This document shows positions 22,030 through 31,726 of a stretch of 64,000 bases of DNA, piece after piece. The stretch's first letter is position 1. Each line of letters begins with the position of its first letter. The DNA lies in the NCBI RefSeq assembly GCF_950295315.1, contig NC_080170.1, forward strand, positions 94,782,054-94,846,053, read 5' to 3'. Below the pieces are notes generated by a model that saw only the letters and a list, made by a program, of their open reading frames with translations, ran no database searches and was not told where the DNA came from. A program made the position numbers and the translations under genes. The DNA is from Erinaceus europaeus (Eukaryota; Chordata; Mammalia; Eulipotyphla; Erinaceidae).

Positions 22030-23152
22030 ATGACTCCAGCAGAAGGGAAAGCATGCTGCTTTATTTTTTCCAGACGGGAAAATGATTCATAACTATCAGA
22101 AATCTGATAAGAAAATTTAGAAATACATAAGATCAGTTATATAAATTACTGTATAATGAGAGTCATGACTCTATTTGTTCTGTGACAAGTAAAATCTAGT
22201 TCATTTGTCACTGATACAGAAAATAAATATGAATTCTTACAACACTCCAGCAGTTCCCATTTCTCTGACTGCCTGCCCCCTCCCCCAATATTATACTCAC
22301 CTTGTGTCTATAAGTGGGAAACTCAGTATTGGACGTGTAACAGGTTGGGAGGAGTGACAGGTAGGAAGAAATGACCAGATGGAAGAGGTAAGTAAATTCA
22401 GAGAGAAATTTCCCCTGTGCTCTTATTTTGCTTAGAGGTACATCTGCCTGAAGCTTAAAACAGAAATTCTGCAAAAAGGAGGCCAGAGAGGAAAGATCTT
22501 TATAAAGCTTTCCAGAGGTCGGGGTTGACAGTTCTGGAAAATAGTGACTGTGCTTCTTTCCAATCATGCAGGTCCTCAGCCATGCACACCCACTCAGCAT
22601 AATGGCTGAGGTGATAAACAAGTCCACTCTTTCAGAAGTTCTGGGATCCAGACTTTTCTTTTTTCTTTTTTTTTTTAAGATAAAATGGTTTGAAATTTAT
22701 AGTTCCCTTCTAGAAGAATTTTTCATCATGACCCAGTGTTTTACTAACTGTCAAGTGGAGAAACAAAGGCGGGACTTGGCACTAAGTTCTTGGGAATCCA
22801 TCTTCTGAGGAGAACACACAACAGCAGAGACTATAGTATGCTGGAAAGAAACATCGTGCATTTGCCCTAAGGAACAGCTCATCATTCTACTGTATTTTGT
22901 ATAAAGCCACCCATTTTTCACACAGATAGAGGTTTTTCTACTTTCATTCATCCTAATATTCCGTTCCTCCACAATCAGTCAGATTGGCTGAGCAGGAAAG
23001 ACTAGCCTGTTCATCATCAGTCTCTGTAAATGCCAGGTGTAGTTTTTTAAACCCTGAAATGCTTTTTCATTCAATAAGGGCAACTTTCCACCCAGACGGG
23101 TTTGCTCAGGGCATTCATCAGGTGCTGCACCTGGGCTGCTAGGGGCCTGGAC
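22030..23152. other. single-copy DNA, no gene seen
   Basis: A 139-codon minus-strand frame at 22208-22627 is the longest here. I see no domain, signal peptide or splice context, and it is not called. Confidence 0.4.
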
Positions 23153-23549
23153 TTCCTGTTGGACTGTGAGAGGGTTGAAGCTTGCCCACTCACTTCTCTA
23201 CCCTGCAGGAGCCAGAAGCAGCATGATTCAAGTGTCATTCCCTGCCAGCTCTGTGAATTCATTTCTTCTAGTTGGCCCTCAGTGTATTTACCTATTATTT
23301 TCAATATTTATTATTGACCAGATGTCACCAGCAATAAGGTACTAATATCTTCTTCTGATCTTTTGTTTGTCACAGAGCAGCCATGAATTAGTTGCTGGAA
23401 TTTATCTGAAATGCAGACTCCCACATTCCATGCAGGAACCACAAGCTGGGAATCTGCATTTTAGCAAAAGCACTTCACAAGGTTCCCACACCCATAGTTT
23501 TAAGCCCAGCAATCTAGTTAGTCATCGCTTTCTGCCTCACAGAAAAGGC
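23153..23549 (+). repeat. 397-bp inverted duplication, left arm
   Basis: Matches the reverse complement of 26062-26458 with only three mismatches, all at 23162-23190; the remaining roughly 360 bp are identical. Lengths are equal, so there are no indels. It is continuous with surrounding single-copy DNA and therefore looks like the original copy. Its 3' part (about 23395-23525) resembles an ancient MER5-type DNA transposon (GGGAATCTGCATTTTAGC). Confidence 0.97.
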
Positions 23550-23689
23550 ACAGATACCAAATATTTTAGTTTCTGTAGTCTACATAGGTTATTAGATCAC
23601 AGCCTTCTTTGTTTGATGTTTTACTGTACTTTAAAAAAAAAAACTTCAATTCTTAGCTTGCCATGTATGCAGTTATGGACATACAATAG

Positions 23690-23947
23690 TGTGGTGTTGG
23701 AGAGGGGCCCCGAATATTGAGAGCAGCTGTTGACCCAAAGCCAATTGTTCCTTGTTCTGTGCAGATATTTCCACCCTGTGATAACTCTAAAAAGGTGGGA
23801 CGAGAAGTGATCAAGGTCACAGACTCTCCCCTTGATTGGAAGGGTGTGGGCGGCCCAAGGTTAAGCTTCCTAATAAAGGCTCTTGCTATTGCATGTGATT
23901 CTGGTCTTCTTTGTGTGAGATCGGGACTCGAACTTCTGGGTATAACA
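23690..23947 (+). mobile_element. short solo LTR with 5-bp TSD
   Basis: 258 bp, begins TGTGGTGTTGG and ends GGTATAACA. Perfect 5-bp TSD AATAG at 23685-23689 and 23948-23952. AATAAA at 23872-23877 followed by TTGTGTGAGATCGGGACTCG. Frames on both strands across it (23653-24040) are non-coding LTR sequence. Confidence 0.88.
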
Positions 23948-24063
23948 AATAGCAGACTGCTTGGCCAGCAGTTTATGGGCCTTTTATCATCATTGTACAA
24001 GAAAATGAGGCAAATAGCTGCTTGCATCAATCTTCTTTAGTGGTGTAGTAGAAGCTGGCATGG

Positions 24064-24065
<2 letters not shown>

Positions 24066-24128
<63 letters not shown>
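24066..24128. repeat. (CA)n microsatellite
   Basis: About 31 uninterrupted CA units. Confidence 0.97.
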
Positions 24129-24129
<1 letters not shown>

Positions 24130-24131
<2 letters not shown>

Positions 24132-24476
24132 TAAAGTCCTGAAAGTATTGAGATACCTGTTCAGTGAGCAACACCTTGATTTTGCAACTCTTCCTTCCAC
24201 TTGTGAGGCATCAAGCACTTTTCTCAGTTACTATGCTAGTTTGAGCTGGGCTTCATAATTTGTAGATGAGCAAATGCTGTCTAATATACAGTCCCACACC
24301 TGGAATTCATAGCCAGCTTCTCCCTTGGTCCTACTGGACTCAGAGCAACTCCCACAGTCTATAAACTATACAGCTCTTAGACAGGATGACTTGGTTAGTT
24401 ACACAGTGGACATGTATGTTTTTAAGTCTGCAAATGAGAAAAACTGTATTTTTTTCTTTACCAAAAGAATGAATGT
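24130..24476. other. single-copy DNA, no gene seen
   Basis: No recognised element. Confidence 0.35.
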
Positions 24477-24612
24477 GGGGTTGGAAAAATAGCTCATTTG
24501 GATAGTACACTGTCTTACCATGTGAAAGACCTGGGTTCGAACCTCCTGGACTCTACTGCATTAAAGGAAGCATTGGTGCTGTTGCCCCTTTCACTCTCTT
24601 CCTCTTTCAAAA
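24477..24612 (+). mobile_element. SINE-C
   Basis: Head GGGGTTGGAAAAATAGCTCA, anticodon-region remnant, intact-looking B box GGTTCGAACC, short CT-rich end and AAAAGAAGAAGA. Confidence 0.8.
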
Positions 24613-24619
24613 GAAGAAG

Positions 24620-24908
24620 AGGGCTGGGCGGTGGTGCACCCAGTTAAGCACACATAGTGCTATGCACAAGGACCTTCGAAAGGACCCAGGTTTGAACCCC
24701 TGATCCCTCTTTTGTCTCAATTTCTCTCTGTCCTATCAAATTAAAAAAATATATAATAATAATAATAATAATAATAATGAAAAATGGCCTCTGGTAGAGT
24801 ATAAGGTATGGATTCTTAGTGCTGGTACCTATCCCTTATGATAACCCTGGAAGCAAAAATAAATAGAGGGGGAGGACAGGGAGGAGGAGAAGATAGAAAA
24901 AAAAAAGA
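24620..24908 (+). mobile_element. SINE-B with (AAT)n and 3' module
   Basis: Head GGGCTGGGCGGTGGTGCACC directly follows the SINE-C. An AAT array lies at 24751-24779 and the extra 3' module (GGCCTCTGG ... ATAACCCTGGAAGC) at 24785-24855. The CCTGCAGGGG segment usual in the family is deleted after CCTGATCCC. Confidence 0.85.
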
Positions 24909-24929
24909 ATGTGAGTTCATTGCACAAAC

Positions 24930-25262
24930 ATTTCGAGTCCCAGTGAAATAACTCAGAAACAGAAGGATGAATATGGGATGATCTCACTCTCAGGCAGAAG
25001 TTGAAAAAGAAGATCAGAAGAGAAAACACAAGTAGAACCTGAACTGGAGTTGGTGTATTGCATCAAAGAAAAATACTCTGGGGTGGGTGGGGGGGGAGAG
25101 TACAAGTCCAACAAGGATGGCAGAGGACCTAGAGGGGGTTGAATTGTTAGTGGAAGACTGAGAAATGTTATGCACGTACAAACAAACTATTGTATTTACT
25201 GTTGACTATAAAACTTTAATTCCCCAATAAAGAAATTTAAAATTAATTGATTAATTAAGAAA
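24930..25262 (+). mobile_element. L1 3' end (ORF2 tail plus short 3'UTR)
   Basis: Begins in the last ORF2 codons (AGGATGAATATGGGATGATC), continues through GGCAGAGGACCTAGAGGGGG and closes with TTTAATTCCCCAATAAAG and an A-rich tail. This is the short-3'UTR L1 subfamily, also at 48865-49130. Confidence 0.88.
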
Positions 25263-25264
25263 AA

Positions 25265-25810
25265 AAAAGAAAAAAGAAGCATCAGGTCTGACTATAAAAA
25301 GAAACAAAAAACATTACCAGTCCCAAATCATAGTTAAGGCAGCATTGCTGTTTCTAAACAGAGTCTTGATGGTGTCACCGATGGTAACCAGAGTCCTCTG
25401 ACCAGGAAACCAGGGTTTTGGAAGAGGCAGCTGTCTCTGATTCTAACTCAGTCCATCCTGACCAGGAGTTGCTGCTCTCTGGTAATTATGCCTAGCAGGT
25501 CACTTCCAAACACCGCTGTTGCAGACATGCTGCTATACTGCATGTGCAGTGGAAAGCAAAGGGCATTTGGAAGCCAGATTTTGTAGTACCTACTGAAGGG
25601 GAGGAGGCCAAGCTGTCACAGGGACCAGCTCCATCATGCAGTGTCTGTTGACCCCCTCCCCCATCAGGTGGGAAGAAGGCCGATTCCTATGTAGTGTCTG
25701 CTAGGGAATCTTAAAAGAAATGTTTTTCCAGAGAAGTTTATAAAAAGCTACCATATAACTTTTTTGTTGATTAGAATGAAGGAGTGGACTGTTTTATTAT
25801 ATATATATAT
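25265..25810. other. single-copy DNA, no gene seen
   Basis: No recognised element apart from a short AT run near 25798-25811. Confidence 0.35.
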
Positions 25811-26044
25811 AATTTTTTTTGCCTCCAGGGTTATTGCTAGGGTTCACTGCCTGCACCATGAGTCCATCGCTCCTGGAGGCCATTTTTCCCCCTTTGTTGC
25901 CCTTGTTGTACCCTTATTTTGGTTATTATTGTTGTTGATGATGTTGTTCATTGTTGGATAGGACAGAGAGGAGGGGAAGCGACTCCCCTGCAGGTGGGGA
26001 GCCAGGGGCTTGAAACAGGATCCTTATGCTGGTCCTTGTGCCAC
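25811..26044 (-). mobile_element. SINE-A, internally deleted and 5'-truncated
   Basis: Antisense: extra 3' module (GCCTCCAGGGTTATTGCTAG ... CTCCTGGAGGCC), then the AACAATAA tail region, then GGATAGGACAGAGAGGAGGG joined directly to AAGCGACTCCCCTGC, so the CT-rich half is deleted. It stops at GTGCCACATG without the terminal head and is followed by about 17 bp of unassigned sequence before the inverted duplication. Confidence 0.85.
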
Positions 26045-26061
26045 ATGGGGTAGGTGGGTTG

Positions 26062-26458
26062 GCCTTTTCTGTGAGGCAGAAAGCGATGACTAACTAGATT
26101 GCTGGGCTTAAAACTATGGGTGTGGGAACCTTGTGAAGTGCTTTTGCTAAAATGCAGATTCCCAGCTTGTGGTTCCTGCATGGAATGTGGGAGTCTGCAT
26201 TTCAGATAAATTCCAGCAACTAATTCATGGCTGCTCTGTGACAAACAAAAGATCAGAAGAAGATATTAGTACCTTATTGCTGGTGACATCTGGTCAATAA
26301 TAAATATTGAAAATAATAGGTAAATACACTGAGGGCCAACTAGAAGAAATGAATTCACAGAGCTGGCAGGGAATGACACTTGAATCATGCTGCTTCTGGC
26401 TCCTGCAGGGTAGAGAAGTGAGTGAGCAAGCTCCAACCCTCTCACAGTGCAACAGGAA
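26062..26458 (-). repeat. 397-bp inverted duplication, right arm
   Basis: Near-perfect reverse complement of 23153-23549. On one side it meets a truncated SINE-A, on the other it runs without a gap into the L1 ORF2 remnant. The last eight bases AACAGGAA (26451-26458) occur in both the duplicated segment and the expected L1 sequence, so the junction may rest on microhomology. Confidence 0.97.
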
Positions 26459-28411
26459 TGATGATAGTGGGCAGCCCTGTCTAGTACCTGATCTGAGGGG
26501 AAATGCTTTCAGTTTTTCACCATTTAGTATGATGTTGGCTGTAGATTTGCTATATATAGACACCAATATCTTCAGGAATTTTCCACCTATTCCCATTTTT
26601 TATAGTGTTTTGATCATCAAGGGGTGTTGTATTTTGTCAAAGGCTTTCTCTGCATCTATTGATATGACCATGTGGTTTTGGTCTTGCTTTTGTTGATGTA
26701 GTGGATCATGGTGATTAATTTACATATATTAAACCAATCTTGCATGCCTGGGATAAACACCACTTGGTCATGATGAACAATCTCTTTAATATACTGCTGT
26801 ATCTGGTTGACTAGAATTTTTTTCAATATTTTAGCATCTCTGTTTATCAGAGATATTTGTCTGTAGTTCTCTTTTTTGGTTATATCCCTGTCTGCTTTTG
26901 GTATCAAAGTGATGATGGCTTCATAGAAGCTGGAAAGTAGTATTCCAGTGTCTTCAATATTCTGGAAGACTATCAAAAGTAGAGGTATTAGTTCTCCTGT
27001 GAAGGTTTTGTAGAATTTATTTGTAAAACCATCTGGTCCAGGACTTTTATTTTGGAGAATATTTTTGATAACTGTTTCAATTTCATTAGCTGTGATGGGA
27101 CTGTTCATGTTATCTACTTCCTTTTTATTTAGTTTTAGAAGTTTGTACATATCTAGGAAATCGTTCATTTCTTCCAAGTTCTCTAGCTTGGTGGCATATA
27201 GTTGTTCATAGAAGCCTGGCATGATATGTTGAATTTCTGTAGTGTCTGTTGTGATATCTCCTCTTTCATTTACTGTTCGATTTATATGGGTCTTCTCCCT
27301 TTTTTATTTTGTGAGTCTGGCTAAAGGTTTGTCGATTTTTTTCACTCTTTCGAAGAACCAACATTTACTTTGATTGATCTTTTGTATGGTTTTCTTATTT
27401 TCAGTGTTATTGATTACTGCCCTATCTTTAGTGATATCTGTCCTTCTGGTTGCTTTAAGGTTCCTTTGTTATTCTTCTTCTAGGTCATTAAGATGTGCAA
27501 TCAGGGTGTTTATTTGTGCTTTTTCTTGTTTCCTAATGTGTGCTTTTATGGCTATGAACTTCCCTCTCAGTACTGCCTTAGCTGTGTCCTAAATATTTTG
27601 ATAGCTTGTGTCTTCATTTTCATTGAACTCTCAAAACATTTAGTTTCTTCCTTTATTTCCTCTTCAACCCAGTAGTTGTTAAGGAGTGTACTGTTGAGCT
27701 TGCATATTTTGGGACTATTACTAACCTTTTGTTGATTGCTAAGTGTTAGTTTAATTCCACTGTGGTCTGAGAAGATGCTTAGGATGATTTCAATGCTCTT
27801 GAATTCGCTGATGCTGTCTTTGTGGACTCACATATGATCTATCCTTGAGAATGACCATTGTGAACTTGAGTAAAATGTGTATTCCAGTTTCTTGGGATGA
27901 ATGACTCTGAAAATGTCCAATAGTTCTAGTTTACCTATCTCCTCATTTAGCTCCCTTATGTCTTTATTGATTTTCTGCCTGGATGATCTGTCAAGTTGAG
28001 AGAGTGGGGTGTTGAAGTCCCCTACTATGACTGTGTTGCAGTATATATATTGCTGTAGCTCTTTCAGTAGATGTTTGATGTATTTAGATGGCTTCTCATT
28101 GGGTGCATGGATGTTAATAATTGTTAAGTCTTCTTGATTGACTGATCCTCTGAGCATTAAGTAGTGTCCATTCCTATCTTTTTTAACCTTATCTATTTTA
28201 ATGTCTATTGTGGGCCATTGGCCTGTATGATAGTTTTCCATCCTTTCATTTTGAGTCTGTGTTTGTCTTGTTGAGTTAGGTGGGTTTCCTGTAGACAGCA
28301 TATTGTTGGGTTGTGTTTTCTGATCCATCTTCCTACTCTGTACCTTTTAATAGGTGAATTCAGGCCATTGACATTTATTGATATCAAAGACTGAAGATAT
28401 TTTAATGCCAT
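26459..28411 (-). pseudogene. L1 ORF2, broken (endonuclease plus partial reverse transcriptase)
   Basis: ORF2 of L1 normally encodes an endonuclease and reverse transcriptase that act on L1 RNA at the target site. Here the endonuclease N-terminus is read at 28205-28411 (SINVNGLNSPIKRYR, QETHLT). The frame then shifts, and a short piece is missing before the C-terminal endonuclease segment at 27828-28328, which contains VGDFNTPLSQLDRS and SRIDHM. Reverse transcriptase sequence is read at 26656-27222 ([44 protein letters not shown]). A last piece at about 26470-26596 ends at RQGCPLSS, before the position where the catalytic aspartate motif should lie. Several stops and frameshifts make it non-functional. 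Confidence 0.93.
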
Positions 28412-28468
28412 TCTTGTAGAGTTTTAGAGTGTTCTGATAGATAGCCTATTTATGGTGATCTGACTGTT

Positions 28469-29779
28469 TTATAGGAGACCTTTCAGAACTTCTTTCAGTG
28501 TAGGCTTGGTGATAATTGATTCCTTCAACTGTTGCTTGTCTGATAAGGTTTCTTTGCCTCCAGCTAGTCTGGATGACAGTCTAGCAGGATACAGTATTCT
28601 TGGTTGAAAGCCTTTCTTACTGAGTATTCGATAGATATCTTGCCATTCTCTTTGGGCCTGTAGTGTTTGTGTGGAGAAGTCTGCTGCTAATCTTATGGGT
28701 TTTCCTCTGTAGGTGACTTTTTGTTTTTCTCTTGCAGCCTTCAGGATCCTTTCTTTATCCTTATTCCTCTCCATTCTAAATATGATGTGTCTTGGTATCT
28801 TTAAGTCTGGGTTAATTCTGTTTGAGATGCTCTGAGCTTCTTGAATCTTTATGTCTTTAATGTTGTCTAGACTAGAGAAGTTTTCAGCTATTATGGCCTG
28901 AAGAATGCTTTCTTCCTCTCTTTCTTCCTCTGGTAAGCCAATAATGCGTATATTGTTTCTTTTGAAGTCATCCCATAGGTCTCTGTTGTTCTTTTCAGTA
29001 TCTCTTAATCCCTTATTGAGATCTCTTACTTCTTTTTTAATTGTCTCTATTTCATCCTCAATCTTGCTAATTCCATCTTCAGCCTCATTGATTCTATTCT
29101 CTCTCGCCTCTACTGTTTTCTGGAGTTTATCTATTTTGTTATCCTGTTCTGATACTGTTTTAGCTTGTTCAGCTAGTTGTGTTCTTAGCTCAGCCATTTC
29201 AGCTTTCATCTCTCTAGTAACCTTGAGATAATCAGTGTTTTCTTCTAGAGTCTTATTTGTTGTTTCTGTATTTCTTTTTTTTTTTTCCTCCAGGGCTATT
29301 GCTGGGCTGGCTTGGTGCCTGCACCATGAATCCACTGCTCCTGGAGGCCATTTTTCCCCTTTTTTATTGCCCTAGTTGTTGCAGCCTCGTTGTGGTTATT
29401 ATTGCCATTGTTGACGTTGCTTTGTTGTTGGATAGGACAGAGAGAAATGGAGAGAGGAGGGGAAGACAGAGAGAGAGGGGAGAGAAAGATAGACACCTGC
29501 AGACCTGCTTCACCGCCTGTGAAGCGACTCCCCTGCAAGTGGGGAGCCGGGGGCTCGAACTGGGATCCTTACGCCGGTCCCTGCGCTTTGCGCCACGTGC
29601 GCTTAACCCACTGCGCCACCGCCCGACTCCCTGTTGTTTCTGTATTTCTGATGACAATACTTTCAAACTCTTTACTCACTCCTGTGATTATTTCCTTAGG
29701 TAATGTTTGGATGTTGACCTCATTATTTTGTGCTTCACCGTTTGGGGGGGCTTTTAGCTGGACTCTTGTCCTGGTTCAT
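28469..29779 (-). pseudogene. L1 ORF1, split by a SINE
   Basis: ORF1 protein is the L1 RNA-binding chaperone that forms trimers. The main open stretch (28469-29275) shows a long coiled coil (heptads from about EMKAEMAELRTQL to KKEVRDLNKGL), an RRM-like start NNIRIIGLPE and a C-terminal domain with HIIFRMERNKDKERILKA and DFSTQTLQAQREW. The N-terminal codons continue beyond the SINE at 29650-29779, where an ATG at 29777-29779 is the likely start. A run of seven G (plus strand, about 29744-29750) shifts the N-terminal frame. The apparent ATG of the 288-codon frame ending at 29335 lies inside the SINE and is not the true start. Confidence 0.92.
29276..29631 (-). mobile_element. SINE-A with 3' module, inside L1 ORF1
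   Basis: Complete, little-diverged SINE-A: T-run, module CCTCCAGGGCTATTGCTGGG ... CTCCTGGAGGCC, body, and inverted head ending CGCCACCGCCCGACTCCC. Perfect 18-bp TSD TGTTGTTTCTGTATTTCT at 29258-29275 and 29632-29649. Its CpG-rich head suggests a young insertion. Confidence 0.98.
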
Positions 29780-30419
29780 TTATCCAATATTTCTTCTTAT
29801 TGGTTTAACCATTTTATATATTATGAGTTCCCTCTCTCAGTACTTTTCAAATTACTGATCACTCTTGCCTGGATTGACTTGTGTCTAAGTAAAGTAATTA
29901 AAGGGTTCACAGTTGTGGCAGTTAACAGTTGTTTCAAAAGTATTTTAATCCCTGATCTGGAGCTCAGTGGTTTAAAAGCCTCTTTTGTGCTTTTTCTTCC
30001 CTGTAGGCTATGGGAGCCTGAGGGCTTTTAAACTGTAAGTAGGATTCTTAGTTTAATCACTGACTCCTGATCAAGAGATAAAGCAGGATGTGGCAGAGAT
30101 AATCCAGTGCTTATGCAAAGAGTTTTTCACAGCCCCACAGCTATGCCACAGAGGTATAGGTCTTCTCCTGAGTTTCCTGGTTAGTTCTCTGTCCCCTGGT
30201 GTCAGCTCAGGGCCTCCGTGCCGCTGCTCCAGATTCTGAGGGCCTTAGCAATGGAGACTCAGAGTTGCACTTGGTGAGTCTCAGGGGAGTCCTCTCCTCC
30301 CTTCAGCCATCCCCTTGTTGGTGGACCAGACTGGAGGTGGTGTCTCAACTGATAAACTATCTGCTGCTGCTGCTAGTAGCCCCACCTCCAGAAGCCTCCC
30401 TGACTCTGTCTTTGTGACT
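29780..30419 (-). promoter_or_regulatory. probable L1 5'UTR
   Basis: The region upstream of the ORF1 start on the minus strand is richer in G+C towards 30150-30419 and has no other family signature. L1 5'UTRs carry an internal promoter; that this is the 5'UTR is inferred from position alone. Confidence 0.55.
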
Positions 30420-30490
30420 GTGATCTCTACAAGTCACTTTATGTCTTCTGACTGTTTCCTCACCTGAAAAATGATCTTAACATTATTTTC
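30420..30490 (+). repeat. MIR fossil
   Basis: GTGATCTCTACAAGTCACTT followed by CTGTTTCCTCACCTGAAAAATG is the central MIR core in sense orientation. Confidence 0.7.
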
Positions 30491-30496
30491 CTCTTG

Positions 30497-30662
30497 GATT
30501 GAGGAGATAGGATTATAGTAGCACAACACACTTCCATGATTGAAGCTACAGAGACCCAGGTTCAGTCCCAAGCACCACCATATGTCAGATCTGAATGGTG
30601 CTCTGGTTTCACTTTGTCTCCCTCTCTGCCTCTCATTTAAATAAATAAATTCATTAAAAAAT
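30497..30662 (+). mobile_element. SINE-C
   Basis: Head TTGAGGAGATAGGATTATAG, B-box region CCCAGGTTCAGTCCCAAGC, CT-rich TTGTCTCCCTCTCTGCCTCTC, AAATAAATAAATTC tail. Confidence 0.75.
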
Positions 30663-30703
30663 AATAACAATAGAATATATTTATGAAGAAGATTTTCCTC
30701 ACA

Positions 30704-30840
30704 AATGTAGCTCACCCAGTAGGACATGTGCCTTACCACACATGCAGCCAGAATTCAAGCTTCAGTATCACATGGGAATAGCACCACACCAGGAGAAGCT
30801 CCAGAGCTGTGCTATCTCTATTAATCAAAATAAGGGGAAA
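30704..30840 (+). mobile_element. SINE-C, diverged
   Basis: Head AATGTAGCTCACCCAGTAGG, B-box AATTCAAGCTTCAGT and short CTATCTCTATTAATCAAAAT end. Confidence 0.65.
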
Positions 30841-30857
30841 AAATATCGGGTCCTCTG

Positions 30858-31070
30858 GGGCCGGATGGTGGTGCACCTGGTTGAGCACACGTGTTATAGT
30901 ACACAAGGACCCAGGTTCAAGCCCCCAGTCCCCACTTGCAGGGGCAATGCCTTGCAAGTAGTGAAGCTGTGTTGCTGGTGTCTCTCTTTTTCTCTTTCTC
31001 TATTACCCCCTCTCCTCTCAATTTCTGTCTGTCTCTATCCAGTAAATAAATTGAAGATGATAAAAAAATT
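30858..31070 (+). mobile_element. SINE-B
   Basis: Head GGGGCCGGATGGTGGTGCAC, B-box GGTTCAAGCCCCC, CCCCACTTGCAGGGGCAATG, CT-rich part and ATAAATTGAAG tail. Third of three SINEs in a row in the same orientation. Confidence 0.9.
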
Positions 31071-31726
31071 AAAAATATGCATATCCAGTCCAGAGCAGTG
31101 AAATTGTATATGTGCCAGACCCCCACACCGCAAACATTTTGATCGTGTGGTTCACTAGGAAATTGCATTTTTATAGGAAGGGCCATAAGATATGTGCCAT
31201 CAGTAAGTATAGCCCCCCACCTCTATTCCAAGTGTTTCTTCCCGGACTTCCTGGGAGGTGGACCATTACAACTTTGAGCAGACAACTCAGTCACCTGACA
31301 ATAGCTAAATTAAGCCAGGAGGAAGTCATTCAGCTTAAGTGAATAATGCTGTGGTGGCCTATAGAAACTAAACAAAATCTAGACCTGAAAATGCCTCAAA
31401 GTCACAAAAGTCAAACTGTTAAAGAGAATCAATCACAAAATTAAACAAGGCTGTAGCTCATCTGTGTATTTCCTTTTGTAGATTCAGTGCTTTCTCTCTA
31501 AATCCTTCTCTAGGTTCCCAAGAGCAGGATGCTTCTAACCACTTTTTGGTCTATCCCATTCAAACTCAAATAAGCCCATCAAATCTTTACAATGCCTCAG
31601 TTTATTGGTTAATACTATTTGCCCACACTCATATTAGAGCATGGATGGACATGTTTTGACATAAATATAAGGTTTGGGAATTATTATCTATTGGTAGTAC
31701 AGATTACCTATTTTAAATATATACAT
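31071..31726. other. single-copy DNA, no gene seen
   Basis: No recognised element or exon. Confidence 0.35.

Larger units (their letters stand above)
26459..30419 (-). mobile_element. L1 copy with 5' end but no 3' half
   Basis: Minus-strand L1 running from a GC-richer 5'UTR-like region (about 30419-29780) through ORF1 and the first part of ORF2, then stopping at 26459. Retention of the 5' end with loss of the 3' end is the reverse of normal L1 truncation, so a later deletion or rearrangement removed the 3' half and replaced it by the 397-bp duplicated arm. It also carries a SINE-A insertion at 29276-29631. Confidence 0.93.

Noticed and set aside
22208..22627. 139-codon minus-strand frame in single-copy DNA
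   Set aside because: Length is compatible with chance in 64 kb; no domain, no matching frame elsewhere, no exon signals I can defend.
23153..23549. Inverted arms as terminal repeats of a DNA transposon
   Set aside because: The 2.5 kb between them holds unrelated LTR, SINE and L1 copies, no transposase, and no target duplication outside the arms.
23653..24040. Overlapping 107- and 125-codon frames on opposite strands
   Set aside because: They span a solo LTR and flanking DNA; no domain on either strand.
24477..24550. Possible tRNA gene (GGTTCGAACC B box)
   Set aside because: It is the tRNA-like head of a SINE: no cloverleaf acceptor pairing that I can build, and it continues into a SINE body.
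29390..30031. 213-codon plus-strand frame
   Set aside because: Antisense of a SINE-A and of the L1 ORF1 5' part and 5'UTR; no independent evidence.
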